From positions 1-6,363 of the forward strand of contig JAMOOB010000429.1 in NCBI GenBank assembly GCA_027066265.1: a stretch of DNA of 6,363 nucleotides. Reading direction: 5' to 3'. Under the pieces are notes generated by a model that had not been told where the DNA came from, did no database searches, and was given only the letters and a program-made list of their open reading frames with translations. The position numbers were made by a program, and so were the translations under genes. Each line of letters starts with the position of its first letter. The stretch's first letter is position 1. The DNA is from Desulfurococcales archaeon (GTDB taxonomy: Archaea > Thermoproteota > Thermoprotei_A > Sulfolobales > Ignisphaeraceae). Below, one piece after another: positions 1 to 5,867 of the stretch.

Positions 1-611
1 CAACCACGCTTAGCCATCATCCAGAGAGCTAGAGTACTATCCATACCACCCGAGAACAGCACCACACACTTACCCTCAATACCGTAGGGAAGACCTCCAG
101 GACCACGAAGTACCTCGGTGAAGATGTAGGCATGTTGTTCGCGTACCTCGATGAAGATCTCTAGATCCGGCTCCTCGAGATCGACCTTGAGCCCCGTAGC
201 ATCCTTCACGATCTGACCAACGATCTTCTCGATATCTTTGCTCGTAATCGGGTAGCTCTCTACCCTCCTCGCACGTATAGCGAAGCTCTCTACCTTCCTA
301 TTCTCAAGAACCTTGGTAGCTACATCCTTCGCAACGCGCTTGATGGTCTCGATATCGTTCGGGATCTCTAGAGCGGGGCTAGTAGACACTACGCCGAAGA
401 CTTTCGTTAAACACTTCGCGACGTCGATACTCGAAGCATCGATTGGGTATACGAAGATCCTACCCTCCTCCGCAACGATATCGTGCTTCTCGAAGCCGCA
501 CCTACGCAATCGCCAGGAAATTGCTTCGAGGAGCGAACCCTCCATCCTTCTACGCGTGTGGGGACCCTTCAACGCGATCTCTCCGTACCTAACGATTACG
601 ACGTCCCTCAA
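1..611 (-). CDS. thiI: tRNA 4-thiouridine synthase ThiI, N-terminal part (C-terminus outside window)
   Basis: ThiI adenylates uridine 8 of tRNA and transfers sulfur to it, giving 4-thiouridine, a near-UV sensor and tRNA-stabilising base; in some organisms it also serves thiamine thiazole synthesis. The visible 203 residues show the family order. The N-terminal ferredoxin-like domain opens with VIVRYGEIALKG (residues 5-16). A THUMP RNA-binding domain covers about 65-170 and includes ESFAIRARRVESYPITS (108-124). After LPYGIEGK comes the ATP pyrophosphatase loop SGGMDS (187-192). The TTG at 611-609 is chosen because the family alignment begins a few residues before RYGE and a TATA box lies about 30 bp upstream. 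An in-frame ATG at 725-723 would add 38 residues that look unlike the family. The gene runs off the left edge, so the rest of the PP-loop domain and any catalytic cysteine cannot be seen. Family assignment is secure. Confidence 0.93.
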   Translation of the reverse strand, partial: MRDVVIVRYGEIALKGPHTRRRMEGSLLEAISWRLRRCGFEKHDIVAEEGRIFVYPIDASSIDVAKCLTKVFGVVSTSPALEIPNDIETIKRVAKDVATKVLENRKVESFAIRARRVESYPITSKDIEKIVGQIVKDATGLKVDLEEPDLEIFIEVREQHAYIFTEVLRGPGGLPYGIEGKCVVLFSGGMDSTLALWMMAKRG

Positions 612-641
612 TGGAATCCCGAAACCAGTTCTATGACGTCG

Positions 642-649
642 ATTATATA
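642..649 (-). promoter_or_regulatory. TATA box for thiI
   Basis: The minus strand reads TATATAAT here. Archaeal transcription usually starts about 26 bp after the centre of the box, that is near position 620, which leaves a leader of roughly 9 nt before the TTG at 611. This supports the TTG rather than the upstream ATG at 725 as the start of thiI. The start site is inferred, not seen. Confidence 0.5.
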
Positions 650-736
650 CCTCGATGATCGCCAACGGAAACTCGATGCGATAGTTCGAAGTTGGGAAGA
701 AGAGCTCTGTACGGAATCTAACCATACCTCCCGCAG

Positions 737-746
737 TTTTTTATAC
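737..746 (+). promoter_or_regulatory. TATA box for the ABC permease operon
   Basis: TTTTTTATAC precedes the permease start by about 35 bp, so transcription is expected to begin near 766-770, giving a very short leader that still contains the GGTGA at 769-773. The complement (GTATAAAAAA) could also act as a box toward thiI, but transcription from it would start near 716, inside the optional upstream extension of thiI. The plus-strand reading is preferred. Confidence 0.5.
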
Positions 747-768
747 CTCGACTGACGTGCCTCGAGAT

Positions 769-773
769 GGTGA
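769..773 (+). promoter_or_regulatory. Shine-Dalgarno site GGTGA of the permease gene
   Basis: GGTGA matches the archaeal anti-Shine-Dalgarno sequence (3' end of 16S rRNA, CACCTCC-like) and lies 3 nt before the ATG at 777. The short spacing is similar to that seen before the HIT gene in this window. An out-of-frame ATG at 767 overlaps the site. Confidence 0.5.
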
Positions 774-776
774 ACC

Positions 777-3596
777 ATGCTCAAAGTTTTCCTGCGTTCC
801 AACCTATCTCTATTCGTACTAGTGCTAGTGACGATGCTCGTGGTATCGTTGGCGTTAATACCTCTGAGCGCCATGGTTTCGATACGTAGCTTCGTGTCGA
901 AGCTCGGTCTATCGGCTCCCTACAGCGTTGCAATCACGAAAGATTTTCGATGCAACGATACCTTCGATCAATGCGTATCCAAGGTAGTCGAGATCGTTGA
1001 GAACGATAACCGCGAGCTAGCACGATCTCAACATGTTGAGCGTATCGCCAGCATCGTGGGTCTGGGTTCCTCGATAGATGTGAAGCTGGATAACACGAGT
1101 GTTCGGCTCTACGTAGTTCTCGTCAAGAACGCTAGCATGGTCAGCGCAGCAACGCTCTTAGCAACACCGACAACGAATAGCAGCATCGTTTCGTTCCTGA
1201 AGGGCATCCTCTATCAATTCTTCGAAGATCTTAAGGTGGTGAGGGGGTACGCCGATACTCTCGAACTACCATCGTCCGTGGAGATATGTGTGTACAAGCG
1301 ATGGGCGTACGGATCAATGTCTACGTGCTACGGATACTCTGTACTTCCAGAACGTTATCTAGAACCTAGGTTCGGTCCCGAGAACGAGATCGCACTCGTA
1401 GTACCCATGGATCGCAAACACGTTGAAGAACTTCGAACAGCTCTCAAAGCTTTGAACGAGAGCCTCGTCAATGCATCGATAAAGATTGAAGCAGTACCTT
1501 ACGGAGCTGGAACACCGTTTGCTATCATGTACCTAGTCAAGATCGATCCGATTGCGTACCTCAACCCAGCATCCATAGCAGCATCCCTCGATAGATTGAG
1601 GAGCATTGCATCCGATCTCGCTAATCGCGTCAATGGCTACGTCCTGCTCAATAGCCGTATCGATAGCATAGATCTCGACTACGGTGTTCTAAGCTCGTTG
1701 TCTGGATTCGAATACGCATTCAGGTTGCAGGTCGTGAGCTTCGCGGTACCGCTCATCCTAGCGATAATACTTGCCGTTCCCTACGTAGCTGAAGCAAGCT
1801 CCATAACGATCTCTAGACTCGTAGGATTGGTAAGACTTCGAGGATCTTCGATCAAAGTCGTTTCGAGAAGCATTGCAAGCGTAGTGCTGTTGATGAGCGT
1901 AGCCGGTCTAGGGCTAGGGCTCGGTATCTCGATGTTGATAGCCTACGCATACCTAGGATCCTCAGCGATACTCGATCTACTCAACGACTACGCATTCGTA
2001 GGTACGATGATCGTCGTCGTAGCGGTAACGTTCATAGTTATGACTAGGAAGCTGAGGAAGGTGTTGACAAGGGTATCGATACAGGATCAGCTAAGGACTC
2101 AACTCGTACCAGAGCATCTTCTAGAACCTATTAGGATGGATGCCAAGGGATGGTTCGCCCTATCCATAGGACTCTACTTCGTGGTAACGGGTCTCCTAGG
2201 CTTCAACGCGCTCCGAGCAATGATGGATATCGTTCGTAGCGGTGGAAGCGTGTTCCTGATAGTGGTGCTGATGATATTGATGATGTTCGAAAGCGTTTTC
2301 GGACCCTTCGCACCAGCTCTCCTAGCCTACGGCGTTGCCAAGCTCGTTGCTTCGAACCTCGATAGATTCGAAGAGTTCGTATCGAGAATGCTAGCTAGAA
2401 GCGATAAGCATAGCCTCGTAGTCAAGGGGTTCGCTACCAGCGTTCGTAAGAGAGTTGTAGCGATAGCGATACTATCCCTCTTCGCACTGATCTCGGCGAG
2501 CACGACGTTGATAGGAGCAACTGCGTGGAGTACGTGTGTCGAGAACGCGATCGATGTCGGTCTAGGGACGAAGTACGTACTCTACGCATCGAGTAGCCAT
2601 CTAGGCGATGTACAAGCGCTGAGCAAGATCCTCAGCGATGTGAAGGATAGAGCAGCGATCGTATTCGAGCTAGGGTACGCATCGCTGCAATCCGTTGCAG
2701 GTCCTGGACCAGGTTCCGCTATAGCGGTAGCGATCGTGAATCCACGCACCTTCGACTCGATAGCTACGTACCCACCCACGGTACCGAAAGCTTCCGAGCT
2801 ATCTCAGGGACGTGCACTTCTCGTTGAAGCACCCACGACGTTTAGGAGACGGATCGAGAACGTAACGCTGTTCCTAGGCTCGAAACCCGTTACGCTACGC
2901 ATCGCTGGTACTGTATCCACGTTCCCTGGAATAGCTTCGTTTCTATACGTAGCGAGAGAGGATGTCCATACACGCGTGCTGATCACGGTCATGAGCATGG
3001 AGGAGGTTGCTCCATATGCCGAGAAAGTCATCGTGTTCACCAACGATGAGAACGTTGCGAAGATGTTGAAGGAGAAAGGCTTCAAACTCCTCGAACGTAG
3101 CGAACTCGAGCACGATCCGATCGTGAATGCGTTCCTAAGCATGTTTGCTGGTGGAGGTACGTTGATGGCGTCGATGGGGCTCATGGTTCTAGCCGTAGCT
3201 ATAGCGAGCCTCGTAGCGTACTCGCTTGCTCGAGAAGCTTCGAGGGTAGTCCTTCTGCTACGCGTTAGAGGAGCTTCGTTCAGCGACGTACTTCGAGTAA
3301 CGGTACTGCACTGGGCAGCTCTATCGCTACTCATGGTTCTGGTAGTGAGCGTTGCTGGTCTACCCTTCGCTTTCGGTATGGCGTTGAAGAACATGGCTAC
3401 GAGCGGCCTCATCGCGATACCTACGTCGATAGGGATGAACCTAGCGCTGTGGTGGGGCTACCCAACGATCTACGTACCGATCTCGTGGCTAGCCATAGTC
3501 ACGCTCTTCGCTACGCTCCTCGTAGTACTACCAGTAGCTGTCTGTCTATCCGTGTTTAGAGGAGTTGTCCGTGAGAGATTCATCGAGGTGAGGTGA
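777..3596 (+). CDS. ABC transporter permease with tandem FtsX/MacB-type domains and two large ectodomains
   Basis: Membrane subunit of a type VII (MacB/LolCDE-like) ABC system, 939 residues. TM1 (about 8-30) leads into a large extracytoplasmic domain (31-315). The first FtsX unit follows, with TM2 (317-337), the coupling stretch LVRLRGSS (350-357), TM3 (362-393) and TM4 (405-423). After a basic cytoplasmic linker, two hydrophobic regions (about 457-478 and 490-525) and a TM (559-585) lead to a second ectodomain (586-790). The second FtsX unit has TM 792-816, the coupling stretch LLLRVRGASFSDV (826-838), TM 842-870 and TM 898-925. The repeated LRxRG(A/S)S segments mark the sites expected to touch the ATPase. 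Family members of this kind release lipoproteins, expel substrates or transmit force across the membrane without moving substrate through it. The first ectodomain carries four cysteines (59, 66, 171, 184) and six NxS/T sequons. The stop codon is followed after 1 nt by the ATPase start. The substrate is unknown; family and topology are well supported. Confidence 0.88.
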   Translation: MLKVFLRSNLSLFVLVLVTMLVVSLALIPLSAMVSIRSFVSKLGLSAPYSVAITKDFRCNDTFDQCVSKVVEIVENDNRELARSQHVERIASIVGLGSSIDVKLDNTSVRLYVVLVKNASMVSAATLLATPTTNSSIVSFLKGILYQFFEDLKVVRGYADTLELPSSVEICVYKRWAYGSMSTCYGYSVLPERYLEPRFGPENEIALVVPMDRKHVEELRTALKALNESLVNASIKIEAVPYGAGTPFAIMYLVKIDPIAYLNPASIAASLDRLRSIASDLANRVNGYVLLNSRIDSIDLDYGVLSSLSGFEYAFRLQVVSFAVPLILAIILAVPYVAEASSITISRLVGLVRLRGSSIKVVSRSIASVVLLMSVAGLGLGLGISMLIAYAYLGSSAILDLLNDYAFVGTMIVVVAVTFIVMTRKLRKVLTRVSIQDQLRTQLVPEHLLEPIRMDAKGWFALSIGLYFVVTGLLGFNALRAMMDIVRSGGSVFLIVVLMILMMFESVFGPFAPALLAYGVAKLVASNLDRFEEFVSRMLARSDKHSLVVKGFATSVRKRVVAIAILSLFALISASTTLIGATAWSTCVENAIDVGLGTKYVLYASSSHLGDVQALSKILSDVKDRAAIVFELGYASLQSVAGPGPGSAIAVAIVNPRTFDSIATYPPTVPKASELSQGRALLVEAPTTFRRRIENVTLFLGSKPVTLRIAGTVSTFPGIASFLYVAREDVHTRVLITVMSMEEVAPYAEKVIVFTNDENVAKMLKEKGFKLLERSELEHDPIVNAFLSMFAGGGTLMASMGLMVLAVAIASLVAYSLAREASRVVLLLRVRGASFSDVLRVTVLHWAALSLLMVLVVSVAGLPFAFGMALKNMATSGLIAIPTSIGMNLALWWGYPTIYVPISWLAIVTLFATLLVVLPVAVCLSVFRGVVRERFIEVR
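3585..3591 (+). promoter_or_regulatory. Shine-Dalgarno site of the ATPase gene, inside the permease coding sequence
   Basis: GAGGTGA lies 6 nt before the GTG start at 3598 and overlaps the last codons of the permease. A second copy of the motif (AGGTGA, 3591-3596) contains the permease stop codon itself. The arrangement supports GTG 3598 as the start and suggests coupled translation of the two subunits. An out-of-frame ATG at 3596 overlaps the junction. Confidence 0.6.
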
Positions 3597-3597
3597 T

Positions 3598-4530
3598 GTG
3601 GAGAACCTATTCCGTAGGAAGGGTCTCGTAGTCGAGGTCAAGGATCTTGTAAAGATCTACCGATCTAGAGCAGGAGAAGTACAGGCGTTGAGAGGCGTAT
3701 CGCTGAGATTCGAACCCGGAGTAGCTACGTGCATCATGGGTCCTTCGGGTGCTGGCAAAACGACGTTGCTCAACATCATCGGTGGAGTAGACGTTCCTAC
3801 GGGTGGAACGGTACGCGTGGGAGACATCCTCGTTAACCAGCTATCGGAACGCGAACGCGATAGGTTTAGGCTGGAAAACATCGGGTACGTATTCCAGGCA
3901 CTGAACCTCGTACCTACGCTAACAGCTCTCGAAAACGTGTTGCTACCCATGAAGATGCTGGGTCTTCCCAACGCGAAGCAGCGAGCGTTAGAGCTACTCA
4001 AGCTGGTGGGTCTCGAAGACAAGGCGAATCGGTACCCCGACGAGCTTTCGGGTGGTGAACAGCAACGCGTAGCGATAGCTGTGGCTCTAGCTAACGATCC
4101 TCCCGTGATCCTTGCGGACGAGCCTACGGCTGAGCTAGACTACGAGAACGCTAGGATCGTGGTGGATATACTTACTAAGCTAGCTCGAGAACTTGGCAAG
4201 ACCGTGATAGTATCGACGCACGATCCTAGGGTAGCTACGAAGATGGATCGCATCGTAAGGCTCGAGGATGGTAGAGTCGTTGGAGAGTTCAGTCCGCTAG
4301 ACCTAGAGAAGCAGGTAGGTCAAGCAGTTGCCGGTGGTAGGGTAGAGGTATCGCTAGCCGAAGTCATAAAGATGAAGCTCGCATCACTCGATAGAGAACT
4401 AGAGCTCCTCGAAGAGAGGTACAGACGTGGAGAGATATCGTTGCTCGAACTCGTTGATCGAGTGAACAAGGTTGTAGCTACGAAGAACGCGCTGAAAGAG
4501 CTACTATCGTCGATAGGGGTAGGAGCCTAA
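3598..4530 (+). CDS. ABC transporter ATP-binding protein, MacB/LolD type, with C-terminal helical extension
   Basis: Cytoplasmic ATPase partner of the permease just upstream. All motifs of an active nucleotide-binding domain are present: A-loop Tyr (KIYRSRAGEVQALRGVS, Y21), Walker A GPSGAGKT (48-55), Q-loop Gln 100 (YVFQALNLVPTLTALENV), signature LSGGEQQR (150-157), Walker B VILADE with catalytic Glu 175, D-loop AELD (178-181) and switch His 208 (STHDPRVA). The LxxYxxRxGEVxALRGVS start and the NLVPTLTALENV stretch are typical of the LolD/MacB group. LolD proteins are about 230 residues. This one continues for about 80 more: a charged linker, then a helical stretch (254-308) with SLDRELELLEERYRRGEIS followed by ELVDRVNKV. 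The helix-turn-helix pattern around YRRGEISLLEL resembles a SHOCT-like oligomerisation motif, which is my inference. The start is a GTG, 1 nt after the permease stop, with GAGGTGA 6 nt upstream. Confidence 0.94.
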   Translation: MENLFRRKGLVVEVKDLVKIYRSRAGEVQALRGVSLRFEPGVATCIMGPSGAGKTTLLNIIGGVDVPTGGTVRVGDILVNQLSERERDRFRLENIGYVFQALNLVPTLTALENVLLPMKMLGLPNAKQRALELLKLVGLEDKANRYPDELSGGEQQRVAIAVALANDPPVILADEPTAELDYENARIVVDILTKLARELGKTVIVSTHDPRVATKMDRIVRLEDGRVVGEFSPLDLEKQVGQAVAGGRVEVSLAEVIKMKLASLDRELELLEERYRRGEISLLELVDRVNKVVATKNALKELLSSIGVGA

Positions 4531-4538
4531 GACACAGC

Positions 4539-4543
4539 TTTTT
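4539..4543 (+). terminator. Short T-run, probable terminator of the ABC operon
   Basis: Five T residues (GCTTTTTG) lie 9 bp after the stop codon of the ATPase gene, in the 20-bp gap between convergent genes. Archaeal termination often needs only a T-run without a hairpin. The run is short, so the call is tentative. No matching T-run is seen on the minus strand after the HIT gene, so its transcripts may extend into the antisense strand of the ATPase gene. Confidence 0.4.
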
Positions 4544-4550
4544 GTATCGA

Positions 4551-5057
4551 TTAGCTAGACGATAGGATCCTCTCTATCGCTTTCCTGATCCTCGTCCACG
4601 TACGATCCAGGTTCTCGGGAAGAACTTTGGTGTTGGCGATGATGGGCATGTAGTTCGCATCCCCTACCCATCTAGGCACGATGTGTACGTGTACGTGGTT
4701 CTCGATACCGGCGCCAGCAGCTCTACCGATGTTCATACCAACGTTGAATCCGTGAGGATTGTATTCTTCGCGTATGGCCCTCATCACTAGGTTCACGGTG
4801 TTGAAGAGATCTAGCAGCTCTTCATCCGATAGCAGCTCCGTTGACGGTACGTGTCTCTTGGGAGCGACCATGACGTGCGCGGTGTTGTAGGGGTAGAGGT
4901 TGAGCATAGCTATGCTATGCTTCGAACGGTAAACTACGTAGTGCTTCTCATCGCTACTCCTCACAGCATCGCAGAAGATGCACTCGGTCTCCGAGCTCCT
5001 AGCTGATCGCTCTACGTAGCTCATCCTCCACGGAGCCCAGAGCAACCATAGCCTCAA
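4551..5057 (-). CDS. HIT-family nucleotide hydrolase/transferase (Ap4A phosphorylase/hydrolase-like)
   Basis: The 168-residue protein is a complete histidine-triad enzyme; such proteins act on the alpha-phosphate of nucleotides such as Ap4A or AMP-amidates. The triad HVHVHIVPRW (121-130) supplies the nucleophile, expected to be His 123. AHVMVAPKRHV (60-70), NPHGFNVGMNIG (100-111) and GAGIENH before the triad complete the usual fold. WAPWRMSYVE near the N-terminus is characteristic of the Ap4A phosphorylase-like branch. A CIFC pair (26-29), with His 69 and the first triad His, is a plausible zinc site as in other HIT proteins. The start is TTG (5057-5055), with GGTGAT 3 nt upstream; the next in-frame Met lies inside the conserved WRMSY block. 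The gene follows the prepilin peptidase gene after 4 nt and is probably cotranscribed with it. Exact substrate is not determined by sequence. Confidence 0.9.
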   Translation of the reverse strand: MRLWLLWAPWRMSYVERSARSSETECIFCDAVRSSDEKHYVVYRSKHSIAMLNLYPYNTAHVMVAPKRHVPSTELLSDEELLDLFNTVNLVMRAIREEYNPHGFNVGMNIGRAAGAGIENHVHVHIVPRWVGDANYMPIIANTKVLPENLDRTWTRIRKAIERILSSS

Positions 5058-5060
5058 GGC

Positions 5061-5066
5061 ATCACC
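5061..5066 (-). promoter_or_regulatory. Shine-Dalgarno site of the HIT gene, overlapping the peptidase stop
   Basis: The minus strand reads GGTGAT here, 3 nt before the TTG start at 5057. The TGA stop of the peptidase gene (5064-5062) is embedded in the site, so ribosomes finishing the upstream gene end on the entry site of the next. It decides the TTG as start. Confidence 0.5.
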
Positions 5067-5826
5067 ACCTCGCTAGGTTCAGCACGAGTTCCAGTGGGTA
5101 GCTACCTAGGAAGAGGTATATCAGCGTAGCAATGCTGAGAAAGCTTACGAGAGGAATACCCCACGTAGCTACCATGGGAGTCGACGGATCTAGACCCTTC
5201 AGCTTCTCTCTCCAAGCAGCATCGTCTTCCTCAACATCGAAACTCTTCCTATCGACGATCCCCGGTACGTAGAGAGGATACCAGAAACGTTTCCTAAGGA
5301 ATTCCTCTAGGTAGCAGTACCGACCAATCAATGCGTAGAGGATCTTCCTACTCTTCGGAAGATCGAGCTTCTCAGCGATGCTACGCCTAGCAACGTTGAT
5401 GGCTACGTTGAGTAGGAGCACCACGATTACGGAGATGCATGCGTAGAGAAGTATCGGTAGGATTGGTGGTAGTGGTACCTGTGGTGGTAGGAATAGATCG
5501 GCGAAGGTCAAAGCCTTGGGGAAGGGATAGAGCGCAACGATCGATGCTATCGCAAGGAAATCAGCGCCGCCTACAGCCCTCAAGACGAAGGTTGCTATCC
5601 CCATGATGCCGACTATGATGAGGCTCATGATGGCGGAGGCTACGTCTACTAGAGATAGATTCGTAGAAAAGGCTCGGTAGATATCCGCCAGTATTCCCAG
5701 AGCTATGGGAGCTATCCATATACGCGGATCGATCTCACGATACTTCCAATCGAGTATCGCTACGAATACGAATACGACGAAGGTCGTGGCGATACGTAGA
5801 AACTCTAGCGTTTCCAGAGCTAGCAT
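5062..5826 (-). CDS. Archaeal type IV prepilin/preflagellin peptidase (A24 family, PibD/FlaK-like)
   Basis: Membrane aspartyl protease that cleaves class III signal peptides from pilin and archaellin precursors before filament assembly. Both catalytic aspartates are visible: D26 after TM1 in ILDWKYREIDPR (24-34), and D89 in the GxGD-equivalent VGGADFLA (85-92), where the third position is Ala as in many archaeal members. Hydrophobic segments lie at about 9-25, 35-50, 60-83, 88-101, 121-145 and 221-241. A hydrophilic region of about 75 residues (146-220), including RRSIAEKLDLPKSRKI and an acidic DVEEDDAAWREKLKG stretch, precedes the last segment; an extended soluble loop before a TWGIP-type final helix is known from FlaK-like enzymes. 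Length 254 is near the archaeal norm. The ATG at 5826 places TM1 directly before D26. The gene starts 41 nt after the radA stop. No pilin or archaellin gene is visible in the window. Confidence 0.88.
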   Translation of the reverse strand: MLALETLEFLRIATTFVVFVFVAILDWKYREIDPRIWIAPIALGILADIYRAFSTNLSLVDVASAIMSLIIVGIMGIATFVLRAVGGADFLAIASIVALYPFPKALTFADLFLPPQVPLPPILPILLYACISVIVVLLLNVAINVARRSIAEKLDLPKSRKILYALIGRYCYLEEFLRKRFWYPLYVPGIVDRKSFDVEEDDAAWREKLKGLDPSTPMVATWGIPLVSFLSIATLIYLFLGSYPLELVLNLARW

Positions 5827-5856
5827 TCGAACCCTTGGATAAGAAACGAAGTAGTT

Positions 5857-5862
5857 GTATAT
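5857..5862 (-). promoter_or_regulatory. Possible weak TATA box for the peptidase-HIT pair
   Basis: The 41-bp gap after radA contains ATATAC on the minus strand, whose expected start site falls near 5834, about 8 nt before the ATG at 5826. There is no clear Shine-Dalgarno motif before that ATG, which fits a short-leader transcript. The match is short, and readthrough from radA is the alternative. Confidence 0.22.
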
Positions 5863-5867
5863 CTACG

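Noticed and set aside
313..636. Plus-strand open frame of 107 codons opposite thiI
   Set aside because: It lies antisense to the conserved THUMP and N-terminal domains of ThiI. It shows no family features and no promoter or ribosome-binding site.
612..725. Upstream in-frame extension of thiI starting at ATG 725
   Set aside because: The 38 extra residues (beginning MVRFRTELFF) do not resemble the ThiI N-terminus and contain a good TATA box at an ideal distance from the TTG at 611.
608..874. Minus-strand open frame across the thiI-permease gap
   Set aside because: It overlaps the TATA boxes and the permease start, its translation is basic and Ser/Thr-rich with no homology I recognise, and it competes with better-supported genes on both sides.
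2804..3412. Long open frame of 202 codons on the minus strand inside the permease gene
   Set aside because: It is antisense to a clearly conserved FtsX region. Its translation is rich in Ser, Thr and Arg with no recognisable fold, as expected from the complement of codons rich in GCT, GTA and CTC.
3657..4022. Minus-strand open frame of 121 codons inside the ATPase gene
   Set aside because: It is the complement of the Walker A to Q-loop region, whose plus-strand reading is unambiguous.
4531..4550. Search for an RNA gene or hairpin terminator between the convergent genes
   Set aside because: Only 20 bp are available, and no stem with a T-tail can be drawn beyond the bare run of five T residues.
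4904..4915. Perfect 12-bp palindrome GCATAGCTATGC
   Set aside because: It lies inside the conserved coding region of the HIT gene (around residues Ser 48 to Met 51), far from any start, and is explained by codon choice. No second copy was noticed.
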